DNA from: Lactifluus volemus
Taxonomy: Eukaryota; Basidiomycota; Agaricomycetes; Russulales; Russulaceae
Reading direction: 5' to 3'
DNA: 64,000 nucleotides
NCBI GenBank assembly: GCA_022376515.1
Contig: WTXI01000032.1
Span: forward strand, 62,001 to 126,000
In this document: in pieces, positions 1 to 12,858 of the stretch
Position numbering within the stretch: position 1 is the stretch's first letter
Layout: every line of letters starts with the position of its first letter
Notes under the pieces: model-generated
Told to the model about the DNA's origin: nothing
The model's database searches: none
What the model saw: the letters and a program-made list of their open reading frames with translations, nothing else
Made by a program: the position numbers and the translations under genes

Positions 1-676
1 AGAGACTTCTCGAGACTTTGGGAATGTTTATTTCTCTAGGCGCAGTTACGCATTCAGGAGACTGTTGGGATGGCATTCGCTATCTGTTCATCGCTAAACC
101 TATATGTCCGTAGGAAACGCACAACATTTCTTGTCTCATTTAGCGCGTCAATCGGATAGAGACGCTGTCAAACATTTTTCGAATTCGATGATCCACCTGA
201 CCTGAAATGGCGGCCAGCGCCTTATGACTTTGATTCGGTACATTCACGGGAAGTCTCTGATTCGGGACCTGTCCCAACTTGAAGCACCACCGTCAGACGA
301 ACCTTTTCGAGACGGTCATGTGCCTTGTGAACGTTTTCTCCTAGTCCCTGTTTAGAGATCTTCCGACACCGCAATGCACTTCACCGAGCTGACCATCACA
401 CCGACCATTCCCACGCATTACCCTTTTCGGTAACATCGCTCTCCACGGTCGTTACATTGGAGCCAATCCTCAGGCTAATGGCACCCATTGTACGAAATGA
501 TGTTTCTGGGCGGCAGGTGGCTATCGCAAACACGCAATGGCATCTAACTGACATCAATACCAATCTATCCTAAACGGAGTCAGCAACATGTTCAAGTTGG
601 CTTACCGCATGGTCGTCTACCCCTCTGCAACTTTGTTCTCCCATGATAAGAAGACGCCTTCCAAACGCTCGTGTGG
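1..676. other. 5' flank without recognisable gene
   Basis: No open frame longer than about 60 codons and no recognisable protein similarity was seen on either strand before the lipase promoter. Base composition is ordinary for the window. Confidence 0.5.
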
Positions 677-704
677 CCAATGAGGCGTTTTGTGTAGTAT
701 TTAA
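677..704 (+). promoter_or_regulatory. Probable core promoter of the lipase gene (CCAAT and TATA-like)
   Basis: A CCAAT pentamer lies at 677-681 and a TATA-like TATTTAA at 698-704, about 60 bases before the lipase ATG at 762. Their order and spacing are plausible for a fungal RNA polymerase II promoter. This is inference from motif position only. Confidence 0.4.
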
Positions 705-761
705 GCCTTGACGTATGCGCAATGTTTGCAGTGCGTATCACCTGTTTGCATCTCCCTTGCC

Positions 762-1997
762 ATGTTTCGCGTAAAATCTGTTTTATCCTTCGCGTTTGTC
801 GGGCTTGTCCGCGCCGTCGTAGTCCAGCGTCAGGCTATCACCACACTCAGCTCTACGCAGATCGATGCGTTTGCTCCATTCACACACTTTGCCAGCGCTG
901 CGTATTGTAATCCCTCAACGACAAGAAACTGGAGCTGCGGCGGTATGTCATGTGTCGTACGATCGTGTGCTTCCATGGTATTGACCGTAGTTTCTGTAGC
1001 TAACTGTGACGCAAATCCTGACTTCCAGCCCGTAGCGTCTGGGGGGGATGGCGATATCACGCAATTTTGTAGGCATCTGGCCCTGACATGATTGCAAAAA
1101 CATCTTCACAAACTCCCACAGGGTTTGTCGGGTTCTCCCCTTCTCTGAGCACCGTCATAGTGGCCCATCAAGGCACCGATGCCACCCAATTGTACGTTGT
1201 TGATTTTTCGCCTGACTTCCTCGTTGCAATATTACTCATCGGCACAACCCTTGCGACAGCTTCGCCGACCTGACCGACCTTGATTTCTTCCTCGAACCAC
1301 TCAACCCATCTCTCTTCCCGGGTATACCATCGTCCGTACAAGCGCACAACGGTTTCGCCAGGGAACATGCCAGGTACATACCAGATATGTGTCCATTCTC
1401 ACGGTACGTAGCTTGCTGACCAAGTATGGGCCTACGCAGAACGGCGCCTGGGATCCTCAGCGCCGTGCAACAGACACTGTCAGCGCATGGCGGGTCGTCG
1501 GTCACTGTCGTCGGTCACTCGCTCGGCGCGGCGCTCTCGCTCCTTGACGCGGTCTTCCTTAGCCTGCAACTTCCGAATGTGGATGTGAATATGGTCGGCT
1601 ATGCCATGCCTCGCGTTGGGAACCAAGATTTTGCGAATTTCGTAGACAGCCAGCTGAGTGGACTCGTGACGCATATCAACAACAAAAAGGACCCGATCCC
1701 GACTATTCCGGGTATATTTTTTGGATTCCATCATCCCTCGGGTGAGATCCACCAGCAGGATTCGGGCGAATGGGATGCTTGCCCCGGTGCGTTTTTTCTC
1801 CGCATTTTCCTCCACTTATCATGGGGTTATGCCATCTCAAGGGTACTCAGATCCGCGTGTGTTTCTGCTGTTTTTGTTTTTTGTTAGGCCAGGACAATCC
1901 TTCCAATTTGTGCATCGTCGGTGACGTACCAAATATCTTTGTGGGCAAGTTGTCCGATCACGTCGGGCCATACGCCGGTATCACGATAGGTTGCTGA
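762..1997 (+). CDS. Secreted class 3 lipase (alpha/beta hydrolase)
   Basis: Predicted extracellular triacylglycerol lipase or feruloyl-esterase-like hydrolase of the fungal class 3 family, 296 residues. Six exons are inferred: 762-942, 1000-1068, 1122-1191, 1260-1373, 1440-1786 and 1888-1997. Introns are 53-101 nt, all GT-AG, and the frame is continuous with no premature stop. The start gives a hydrophobic N-terminus (MFRVKSVLSFAFVGL), a good signal peptide. Visible landmarks are the family segment AYCNPST, the paired-cysteine region NWSCGANC, the motif AHQGTD before the lid region, the nucleophile elbow GHSLG (Ser172), NNKKDP (Asp229) and SDHVGPY (His285), together a plausible catalytic triad. 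Length and motif order match fungal class 3 lipases. Unlike most genes in this window it needs no frameshift correction. Substrate specificity cannot be read from the sequence. Confidence 0.93.
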
Positions 1998-3055
1998 TGC
2001 GGCCGCACTATTTGTTGCGGTACCCGTTTTGTGCGATGAAGGTCGGACGAAAAGAAATATGCCAGCCTCTTCTAGATACCCTCTTTTCGCCAATCTCGAG
2101 ACTGCTGTCGATCTTGCCTCGGACAGTATTAGGTTTTCGTATATGCGCGCTACAAATTATTCTTATTCTTATTAAAAAAGTACTGGATCACCACGTAAAG
2201 CGTAGTTCGCCTATACGAAAATAACTTCACCTTTTTCCCCTTTTTGCGGCCGCAAGTACTGATGGCACTGGGGCTTCAAAAGTCTTCTCACTATGCACGT
2301 GCCTGACTCGGATGTGCCGGCCGGGGCCATCTTATCGCAACTTACAGCTTGCTTACCAGAAAAGTGCCAACGGAGGGAAGGAACTTTTGAATCCACAAGT
2401 TCGTAGATATGTGTTTGAAGGTTTGGACAACCCAAACCTCCAGTCAGATTTCTATGAAGAGATGGAATCAAAGTTTCCTTCCCTCTGTCCAGTTGTCGGC
2501 CACCTTGCTTGCAGACAGTGGTGCCGATCGATCGATTTTCTTCCGGTTACAGGCCAAAGGAATCGTGTGAACTATTGATGGTTAGGCACGGTCGAATATC
2601 GCCCGCAACAGACCTTGCAAGCAAGGTAATTGCCAATCGGGCAGCAGTCATGTTTCCTCAGAACTTGAACCTCAAGGCCGCTGGTTCATAGTCGTATGTG
2701 TGCGTCTACTGCGCTCAATGCTATCGTAGGGTAGTCAATTTTCGGTTTTATCGGCTTGCCCAACTTGAATCTTGAAACTTGAAGCCTCAGAAGGGCAAGT
2801 AGAGTGACCCTGGTTCCGTCTAAGCGCGCACTGCAAGGCGACAATCCACTTTTATCTTTATCAGGACGTTCCTCAAGCCCTGGACCTGTAACAGCCCGAT
2901 AGCCGATCTCGATTACTACTAGTGGAGGATACAGTAAAGCGGTTTCCCAAGACGACAATCAGCCCACCACCAAGTCAGGTGACTTTGTTTGTTGTTTGTC
3001 CCCATTTGCGCCCCTCGCATGTCTCAACGTCGCAACAATCTACAAACATATCCAG
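1998..3055. other. Intergenic region without a supported gene
   Basis: Only short overlapping open frames on both strands (for example 2312-2578 plus, 2211-2471 minus), none with recognisable motifs. A word GACTCGGA that recurs across the window is at 2305-2312. Confidence 0.4.
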
Positions 3056-6000
3056 ATGGCCTCCAACTCGTATGTCAAACTCACTCCTCTCCGATGTCTC
3101 CAGCTGTTAACCATTACTTCAGACCAAGTCCTCAACTCCCTGCAATCGGCCATATCGGTAGTGCTCAGGTCGGTGTCAGTGAAACGCAACCGACCTCGGT
3201 TTCACTCCAGGTCACTGGTAGGTATCTTTACGATACTTACGATCCCTGTATGATGAGTATTATTCTTTTTCCCTGTCAGCCCTTCAAGCGAAAAACCTTC
3301 CCCGTCTTAAGACCATTCTTGGAAAGAAAAGACGATTCTACACTACTATTATCTACGGGGAGACAACAACGCGGACCCGATCTGTTCGCAGCATAGCCCA
3401 ACGCGTGGAATGGAACGAGAGCATGGACTTATTGTGGGAAATCTCATATTCTTTTTCCTTATGTACAACTAAGCCATTGCAGCGCCACACAACCACTTTC
3501 ACGCATGACTGTATCTCTTTATGCGGCAATGACCACCCAGAAAGATATCCTTGTTGGGAGGCAGGAAATAGCCTGTGAACCTGGATGCGGTTCGTCTATC
3601 ACTCAGAATTCTTACACATGCGTCTGACTGAGCATCTTACATGCAGAACTTGATATTGTTTTCGGCAACGTCGACGGACATACTAGAAGCTCAACGGAGC
3701 CTGTCATACTCTCTTTAACGATCGCCATGTCACCGGATGCGAGTTCATCCACGGCTGCGGCAGTCAACACGAACCCTAAAATGGCCAACCTTGATGAACG
3801 TCAATCCAACCGTGAAATCACGCAATCCACGGAAGTTATCGCTCCTCTATCTTCATCTTGGACAGGTGGTCTTCCGATTGAGCGCAGTCCTGTGGGACCA
3901 GCGACGGACACCCAGACAGAGATGTCCCATACCCTCGATTCCGCTGAGGGGGCTATGGACGCCGTGAAAACATGGAAGACCGCTGTTCATGTTATCAAGC
4001 AAGTGATGGACCATGTCGGTCCAATCGTAACAGTATGCCTAACATACTTGTTTGCCTATCGAGCTAACTTCTGCTCTTCAGATACTTCCTCACGCAAAGT
4101 TGGCATGGGAGATGCTCTCAAAGATTCCTGAGGTACATCTCTTTGCCTGGGTCGGAGTATATTCAACATTCACCTTCTTTTCATCTCACCACCAGACTTT
4201 GCTACACCAGTTTGAGCGTGACGACAACGTCAGAACACTACTACAAGCTATTCGGGATGCATTTGGAATTGCAAACGAGGCAGGCATTTTGAGGAACTTG
4301 AAGCCAGCATCAACGCAGGCAAACATCCTGGATGAGATGCTCGAGTGTGTCTCCGAATGTGCCACATTTATCATATCGTATGCAGAGGATGTGCAAGTCG
4401 GTACGTCGCCTTGATCTCTCCTGACAGTCATTAATGATAACCATATGATTTGCAGTGAATCGGACTTTGAAGAATACTTTTGGGGGTGTTGATGGGAAAA
4501 TCGAGCAGTACCGCACCAACCTCTTCCGACTGCGAGACAACTTCCTGTCCCGTGCTGCTGTCGTCACTGAAGTTTCTGTTCTAGAGGCCGGTGAGTAATT
4601 GGGACATCACAACATCGTCGAATCGTCGGTCTGACAAAGGGCACAGAATTAGGAGTAATAATCAGAGAATTGCCTTATAAAGGAGGCTGGCGATTCGGCA
4701 ACGAGAAGCGTTGTCTTCCAGGCACACGCGAAGCATTCTTGGATCACATTCACAAGTGGGTCGAGAATACGACATCAAACATGCCCTCGTTCTTTTCGGC
4801 CAAGCAGGCATGGGAAAGTCTTCGATTGCACATGAGATTGCCCGTCACTTTGAAAACAAGTGTCTCGGTCCTACTTCACCTTTCTGCGCAAGGAGGGCTC
4901 AAGACACGATGCTTACCAGCTGTTCACGACACTTGCGCGGGATCTCTCCGATCGGCATTCTACGTTCAAGCTCGCGCTCGGGAGGGTCGTTCAGGATAAT
5001 TCGTCTCTTCGCAGTAGCCGAGATTATCATACGCTTTTTGAACGGCTCCTTCTCGAACCGCTGAGGAACTTGAATGAACCACTTCCTGGCCCAACTCTTA
5101 TTGTCATCGACGCATTGGATGAGAGCGGAGATGCGATTGGCAGAAATGGGCTACACACATTCCTTGCTCAACGTCTCGTCGACCTCCATCATCATTCCGT
5201 GTATTTGTCACCTCAAGGCCAGAGGATGGTGTCGAACGTGCGTTTGCCAACGCGACATCCTTCGACACCATCTACATGGATGATGCCAAACTGGCTTCCA
5301 GTACGGAACAAGATATCTGCTTGTATCTACAGAGGGAACTCTCTCCGGACGTATTCAGAGACCATGGGATCAGACTAGCAAAGGCGGCAGAGGGCATATT
5401 TCAGTGGGCAACCGTTGCTTGCGGATTCATCAACAGCCCTGAAAGTCTCGGCCTTAGGATGGAAACGCGCGTAGAACGTCTGTTGGGACACTCTCGAGGT
5501 CGCAGTGGAGAAGGTCCGTTGGACAGCTTGTACGAAGAAGTTCTGAAACAATATTGCAAAACACATGAAGCACAGGCACTATTTCGGACCATCATGGGAC
5601 AGCTTCTTGCTGCGATCGAGCCGCTCTCGATTAATTCGCTGATTGCTCTGCGACGACATTCACCCATTGACGACTCGGAAGATTCGGTTGTGATTATTGA
5701 AATTCTTGGTCACCTCGGCTCGCTGCTGAGTAATGTGACCTCATCCGATCATACGCGTCCCATCATTCCTCTCCACACCTCATTCCGCGACTTTCTGACC
5801 AACAAGACAAGCAATGTGTTTTATGTGGATCTTGGCCATAGTCATCAACAGTTGGCATATTCCTGCCTTGGTTTAATGGTCAAGGATTTGAAATTCAACA
5901 TTTGCGAACTCGAGTCATCATATCTTGCGAACCGCGATGTCCCAGACCTAGACTCTCGAATCGCCAAATACATTCCTCCTGCACTATCGTATGCTTGCGT

Positions 6001-8279
6001 TTTCTGGGTCAATCATTTTGAACATGTTTCTTCTTTCGAGAAGGACCTGTTGACGAAACTTGAATCACTCTTTGGGACAAAGTTCTTGTTTTGGCTGGAG
6101 GTGCTTAGCCTCAAGAGTAGTGTGGGCACTGGTTTGCGAGGATCGTCAAATCTGTTGAAAAAGTTGCAACACGAGGTAGGTTCACGGCATAATTCAATTG
6201 AAATGTGCTGATGTTTTGTGTTAAATCGTGATAGAGTTCGCAAACGAAGGAGAACTTGAAGAATTTGTTGGCATTGGTTCATGATGCGGCCGAGTTCGTG
6301 CGGTATTTCGGAATGGCAGTGACAAGAAGTGCTCCACATATCTACGTTTCTGCGCTCCCTTTCGCACCAAGCACCTCTCTCATACTCAAGCAGTATCATC
6401 CCCTGTTTCCTCGCACACTGTCCTTGGAATATGGGCGGTTGTTTCATTGGCCAGCATTGAAGATGACGATTGGGTCACATGACGGTCTTGTCAGCTCTAT
6501 TGCATTCTCGCCGGACGGGAGACGTATCGCATCGGGGTCGCATGATAACACGATTCGGGTGTGGGATGCTGCAATAGGAGAGGCCGTCGCAGGCCCATTT
6601 ATTGGACACACTGGTCCGGTCAACTCTGTTGCATTCTTGCCAGATGGGCAGCGCATCGCATCGGCTTCACAGGATGGCACGATTCGTGTGTGGAATGTCG
6701 CAACAGGAGAGATCGTAGTAGGCCCATTTACTATTGGCTATGCCTCGCATGTGGCATTCTCGCCAGACGGGCAGCACGTCGCATCCTTGTTTGGTTGGAC
6801 GATCCGCGTGTGGGATGCCGCAACAGGAGAGCTCGTAACGGATCGATTCCCTGGAAGCATCGACCTGTCTGCACCCGTTGCATTCTCACCAGACGGGCAG
6901 CGGATTGCATCAGCCTTCAATGATGCCGCGATTTGCGTATGGGACATTGGAACAGGACAAGTCGTAGCAGGCCCATTTACGGGACACACACGTTCAGTTA
7001 AGTCCATTGCATTCTCACCGGACGGCCATCGCATCGCATCGGGTTCGGATGACCATACAATTCGCGTATGGAATTCCGCCACAGGAGAGGTTGTAGCGGG
7101 CCCATTTACTGGACACACCGATCTTGTCAGCTCCGTTGTATTCTCGCAGGATGGGCAACGCATTGCATCGGGTTCATGGGATCAAACGATTCGCGTGTGG
7201 GATGCCATAACTGGGGAGGTCGTGGCGGGGCCATTTACTGGCCACACCTCTTTAATCCCGTCTCTTGCATTCACTCCGGATGGACAGTACATTGCATCGT
7301 CCTCGTCCGATTGCACGATTCGTTTGTGGGATGCTGCAACAGAAGAGGTCATAATGGGCCCATCTACCGGACACGCCTCTTCAGTCAATGATGTTGCATT
7401 CTCGCCAGATGGACAGCGCATTGCATCAGCCTCATCTGATAAAACGGTACGCATTTGGGATTCCGCAACAGGAGACATTGTAGCCGGCCCATTTACTGGA
7501 CACACCAATACCGTCATCTCTGTTGCATTTTCCCCGGATGGCCATCGTATCGCATCGGCCTCGGATGATCACACGATTCTCGTGTGGGATGCCACAACGG
7601 GAGATGTCGTAGCAGGCCCGTTTACACTACACACTGAACGGGCCACGTGTATTGCATTCTCCCCGGACGGGCATCGCATTGCATCGGCCTCATCTGATAA
7701 TACGATTTGCATGTGGGATTCCGCAACAGGAGAGATCGTAGCGGGCCCATTCACTGGACACATTGATTCCGTCTTCTCTGTTGCATTTTCCCCGGATGGC
7801 CATCGTATCGCATCGGCCTCATTCGACCACACGATTCGCGTGTGGGATGCCACAATGGGGGATGTAGCAGGCCCAGTTATAGGACACACTGATGTGGTCT
7901 CGTGTGTTGCATTCTCCCCGGACGCCATCGCATCGCATCGGCCTCGGATGATCACACAATTCGCGTGTGGGATGCCGCAACAGGAGATGTTGTAGCAGGC
8001 CCATTTACTGGACACACGGAATCAGCCATCTCTGTTGCATTCTCCCCAGACGGGCATCGCATCGCATCGGCCTCGGGCGATCATACGATTCGCGTGTGGG
8101 ATGCCGTAACGGGAGCGGTTGTAGCAGGCCCATTTACTGGACACACCACTTGGATCAAATCTCTTGCATTCTCACCAGACGGACAGCACACTGTTTCTGC
8201 CTCGACTAATGGTGTGATTCGTATGGAGAACGTCACAGCAGAAGATATTCAGAACACCCATTTTACGGGCCAACCGTAA
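3056..8279 (+). pseudogene. NACHT-WD40 (NWD/HET-E-like) protein gene with C2-like N-terminus, frame broken
   Basis: Encodes, across several frames, the architecture of agaricomycete NWD proteins, cytosolic STAND NTPases related to HET-E-type incompatibility receptors. A C2-like domain is recognisable from about 3280 (AKNLPRLKTILG, VEWNES). A linker follows at 3727-4580, then a NACHT module with P-loop GQAGMGKSS near 4800 and a Walker B-like LIVIDALDES near 5100, then the winged-helix-like region 5276-6174. An intron at about 6176-6238 precedes a WD40 array ending at 8279. Apparent one-base deletions break the frame near 4775-4790, 4850-4860, 5190-5195 and 7922; restoring each would give the usual family reading. 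Several small introns are likely in the first 1.6 kb and the start is uncertain (ATG at 3056 chosen). It is either a real pseudogene or an intact gene with consensus errors. Its 3' end faces the Crinkler-like gene. Confidence 0.85.
6463..8232 (+). repeat. Array of 14 WD40 repeats inside the NACHT-WD40 gene
   Basis: Fourteen tandem units of about 129 bases (43 residues) are countable, each with the core VAFSPDG(Q/H)RIASAS, TIRVWD and the linker VAGPFTGHT. Units 3 and 4 are the most diverged and lack the GH dipeptide. Unit 12 is interrupted by the frame break near 7922. Fourteen units correspond to two seven-bladed propellers. Units 5, 6, 8, 9 and 11-13 are very similar to each other, as expected for recently exchanged or duplicated repeats. 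Confidence 0.93.
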
Positions 8280-9183
8280 TAGTAGCGATGGTTGGATATG
8301 TGGGAAAGAAGGAGAGCTTTTATTATGGATTCCTGCCCTTCACAGGGCGTGTCTCCATGACCTGGCACTGTCTGGGCTGCAGGGCGAGGCAAGCCTGAGA
8401 CGCGCTTGACTTTTCCAAGTTTGTGCACGGATCAGATTGGGCTAAAGTATATGATCACAATGTATCTTAATAGAACCAATTGTACGCTATGTTTACTTTT
8501 CGAATTCTCGAATCATCTCTACATTTCGCCGCTGCTGGTCTTCTCAGATGACAAGTAGTGGAAAATTGAGATGGGACCTGTCGTATGGTGGTTCTTTTGG
8601 TGGACTTCAAGTTGCGGGGCCACATCTACTACTGGTTCTCTGCTTTGACTCTGTATGACAAAACCTTTGATAGGGCCTCTTGGCCGCATGGCAGTGCTCT
8701 TCCATAGCGTGCCATTCGATGCACAATCTCACAGTAGTTTCGTCTCAATCGTCTGGGATCATGCAATTGAAAGCCTTCATGCGGTACTAACCTGAAGCGT
8801 CACCACATAGGATTGTTTTACGTTGAAATCTGTTGGCTGCCTGACGGACCTCATAGTAGGTAATCTCAACGCATGCTTTGCCGACTCGGATTGACAAACA
8901 ATTATGAAGACGGCGCAGAGGTTGTCAACATATTGAGCGTGAATCAGAAATTTCATACTGTACTATACCATAAAGTTTGCATATTGGTGCCAGGAGAAGC
9001 CACAGTGGCCTGGCCCATGACTTGGCAGAGACAGATCTCCATTCAAAGCCGGGGGTTGATTCAAGTCGGGCTACTGACAGGTGCACCTCTATAAAACGGA
9101 GTATTAACGAGCTATTACTACTATCCCAACAATTCACTCGCTGATTCAAAACCTGGAAGTGTAACAGGAAAGAGAATTTGATA
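8280..9183. other. Intergenic region between convergent genes
   Basis: No recognisable coding sequence. It probably contains the 3' ends and terminators of the plus-strand NACHT-WD40 gene and the minus-strand Crinkler-like gene, and possibly the missing C-terminus of the latter, but no similarity was seen. Confidence 0.4.
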
Positions 9184-11482
9184 CTACCGCGCCGCAAACG
9201 AGCTACGCGTATTATGGTGATAGTACAGAAACCTCTCGTTCAGAAACGGCGGTAAAGCGACAGGTGGCCGCCGCCATTGCCCTGAAAGAACGGCCTCTTC
9301 GAATGCTTGACCCTCTGCACATTGCATGCGTACTCGATCACCGTCGTCAAGGGTATAACCTTCTGCTTTGAAATAGCGTAAGGTACTCATAAGAGCTATC
9401 GGCTCATCAACAGTGATGCACCAGTGGTCCGATCCTTCGCCTAGTACGAAACGACCCAACCCGAGTTCTACAAGCTCCCAGCGTTCTGAGTACCACACAG
9501 GATACGACCCTGGGTAAAAAATTCTGAATTGAGCTTAAGAGCTCTTTTAGCCATTCTTTCTCTGATGACGATCAGCTAAGGCGACAACTTGACGCTCCAA
9601 GACTCGGAATAGACGCACCTCGACTGAGGTTATCCCATGGGAAACTTTGGACACTGGGCCATCGAACGCCAGGCTCTGTTTCCAAAAGGGCACGGTCACC
9701 ATCAGTCGGAGTGAACGTGGTGAGTGAATGGACAAAGGCGTCAAGTAACTTGTGCGGAGATTTAGGACAAGTCGTGTTCCAAGCACCACCGATGAGGTCC
9801 TCCAGAAACCTGGCTGTGAATCGATGGCTGCGTGCATGGATTAGTTTTCACTTCCATTATAACAACCATCACTTACCGGCCACGCAACCACTCAAACATT
9901 CTCCTAAGAAGGGCAGCGCCAGATTCCGAATGAAGAAATGTCGGTGGTAGATAACGAGTTACGTATGAATTCTGCCTCTCCTGATTGGCAAAGTCACCGG
10001 TTGTATGCACCACATCCCATGTAACCAGATCTTTTCCGACACCTGAGTCAAGACGGTTTTGAGAAGATCAAGTGAAAACCCAGTGCCGGATACGATCATC
10101 TTTACGGTCGAGCTGTAGGTGTGGTCCATGCACGGACTATTGGATGGAGGACAGGCAGAGGGGTTGCACCACTCTCATCCGCAAATTTCCCCATATGCAA
10201 ATGGCCAGCAACCTGTGCTTCATCAAGGACGTAGAAGAATGTGTCGTGTTTGGGATCGAATGCTGGACCCAAGATTGCCGACGGTGAGAACTCGCCAGCA
10301 TTTGTTCAAGGACTCTCATGGATGCCCGCACCAAACATTCGTTTATGATGGCGTAGAATGGTTCATCACGAATGGCAAAGACGGGAAACACCTGGAATAT
10401 CAGCCAGTCGCGCTTGATAGTGGACGGGAGCGTCCCACTATTTTTCTCCCTGGCTACCTCGATAAAGGTGCGGAATACAACCCAACGTGCCAGCAACACT
10501 TTATAGAGCAAGTAGAAAGCGATTTCCCTGTTCCTGTGGCTAGTATAGTAGGATCTCAGGTCGAATCTCATCCTTTCGATCACGTGTTGGAGATCGATCG
10601 CTCCTATTCCATCGGTATCCTGTGCGGCGACGAAATAAAAACCCCAATGTCGGCAGAGCCCCTCGAATAGAAGTCGGGTTTTTCCAGCACCGGAAGTGTT
10701 ACATAGAATACTGGGATAAATCAAGACAGTTGTAAAAGCTGTCCAAAAGGATCTTACCGGTGTTCTCCACCCCGGAACAGGTGACCAATAAAAGGGTTCG
10801 AGTCTTTGCCGATATCATGCAAAAGAAGATTGGGTCTGTCCTTGATGCCTGCGGGAATTTCCAGGTGACGGTAAAATTCCTTAGTTTCCTCATCAACTGT
10901 CATCGGCGGTTCCCATACAGGAAGTCGAGGCTCGTTGAGATAGTCTTTATCTTGGGACGTAGTTTGGTGAGAAAGTCGTCGATTGATGCTCGCACGGTAG
11001 CGAGATCCGCTGGGGGGATATCCGGCCGTCTGTACGAGGTATCGCCAAATGAAGGGGGTGGTCGCGGGAACTCTGGTGAAGTGAAAGAAAACAGGTACCT
11101 CAACAAGGGACATCCCAGAAGAGTTGCCAGCACTCACTAGTAATCGGTGACTGCACAATGATGTGGACGTGATTATGAGCTGGTGGATCCCGGAAGACAT
11201 TCGACAGGTCGTCCAGGGGTTGCAGTTTCACGGCACTTGCGATATCCTTTGGGTCTTGGATGTGCTCCAATTTCTTGTCTATATCCGCAAGAGGGATGGA
11301 GACCTTGTAGAGGTCGAGAGTGTGGGCAAAAATCTGACGGAATTTCACCGAACACGCCTCTTTGATCGCTTTCTTCAGCTCGTCTACGGTTGTCTCATGC
11401 GATAATTTGACCAGAAACACCCTCAGCCTCGGAGGGTTTTCGCCAAGATCCAACACCAAAGGGAAATTTCAGGGCCAGACAT
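9184..11482 (-). pseudogene. Crinkler-type protein: ubiquitin-like N-terminus plus P-loop NTPase, frame broken
   Basis: The N-terminus resembles the Crinkler (CRN) ubiquitin-like header: ISLWC at the start, TVDELKKAIKEA, LDLYKVSIPL, then the end motif LDDLSNVF..PP..HVHIIVQ. It is followed by a DYLNEPRLPVW segment and a P-loop, CNTSGAGKTRLLFEGLCRHW (rough 10640-10710). A Walker B-like FFYVLDEAQ, the segment VSGTGFSLDLLKT, and WYSERWELVELG come further down. Inferred introns: 11137-11073, 10757-10711, 9886-9828 and 9618-9510. Start chosen is ATG at 11482, which gives the CRN-like MSGPEISLWC. Five frame changes (near 11445, 10953, 10290, 10105, 10045) all behave as one-base deletions. The C-terminal lobe normally following EEAVL is not recognisable after 9184. 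In basidiomycetes such proteins are widespread intracellular NTPases of unclear role. It could be an active gene with sequence errors. Confidence 0.8.
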
Positions 11483-12858
11483 CGATTTGACCTTTGGGAT
11501 CAACAACTGTACAGAGCAGAGCAGAGCAGACAGAGAACGAAGAGAGACTGGAAACCCGTCACGCGTAGTAAACAGCCCCTAAGTCCGATGACATCACATC
11601 ACATGGCTCGATGGATCTGATATCCCAAGACTACTTTCTTGCATGGATATTGAGACTCCTGGAGGGTTATCTGCATCCCAGGCTAATCCAAGCAATTGCA
11701 GGAAATCCTAATATTCCCACAGGTGTGAACCCACTGGCACCTTGCGAGCATTGTTGCTATGTGTTTCCTCTTTTGACTTTTTTTTGGGGGGGCTTTTGGT
11801 TTCCTCTCTCAAGCTTTGTGACCTTTTTTTTCTACTTTGTTTTCTTTTGCTTCTCTGTAGCGTCTCTCAGAGGTTGACAGACAGCTGCTTACTCATCTTC
11901 CCTTATTTGTCCGAACTAACGGCAAAGGCGGCGCAGCTGCGCCGCTCAAGCACTTGTACCCTTATTGGCACATTACTTAGCGCTTAGCTTTGACCCAACC
12001 AATTCCCTAGCAATGAGTACTAGCCCAAAAGGAGATGGAGTTATTCCGACCTGCGCCCACACAATGATATATGACGGCGACTAGAAGAATACATTGGTAG
12101 GCTGTGAGATCCCGTTAGAATTCTGCCTATTTGGGCCTCTGCAGTTAAGCTGTCGGACCTCTCCGCTTATTTATACTTTGATGGGAGAAGACGTTACAGA
12201 AATTCGAAGATGAGCCCCGCGTGCACTATGAGATACCAGCCGAGGCTGGCTGAGCAACTGCACATCAGCGCGTCATGCATCCGAGTCCGGGTCAACGACG
12301 ACATTTATACCATACGGGTCGATCGTAAAACTCGAAAGCTTAAACGCCTAGCGCTTACCATACGACCACTTTACAGTGAATAATTCGTTTCCTTGCTTGA
12401 TCCTGGGATACTATCCAAGATCCGATGTGTAGCTGCCAGAAGCGTCTCAAAATTAGATGAGATCACGCGGAGATGAAACGTCAAAAGCTTTAACACATTT
12501 CTCGATACGGCACAGCTAGACGTGTACAGTATCTTAAGTCCATCGAGTAAAAGTAAAAATAGCCGGACAGACTGTAGAGAAGGGATTCACAGCCCGCGGA
12601 TGTAAACCACACTTACGAGATTGACAGCATGGTGAATGTGATACAAGGCGTAATTAGTGAACGTGAAATTCTTGCTGAAATTGGCCCCACATCATGGCAA
12701 CAATGACGCGAGTGATATTGTTCAAGAAAAGCATATATAAAGACTAGCAAGAAATAAAGCAGGAAGGAGAAACGAGGTTGTATTGTGGGATCCGCAGTCG
12801 ACAGAGCCGGAGCAGGGTCACCCGATGAACCAGCTCGGACGATGAGCACTTTGAAATA
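11483..12858. other. Gene-poor region with pyrimidine-rich tract
   Basis: No supported gene. A strongly pyrimidine-rich stretch lies at about 11755-11870, followed by an 18-base perfect palindrome at 11928-11945. The ORF at 11611-11877 is mostly translated homopyrimidine and is not credible. Confidence 0.4.

Noticed and set aside
6444..8015. Series of minus-strand open frames with repeated NGPATTSPVAASHTRIV
   Set aside because: Shadows of the WD40 repeats; the periodicity comes from the 129-base plus-strand repeat.
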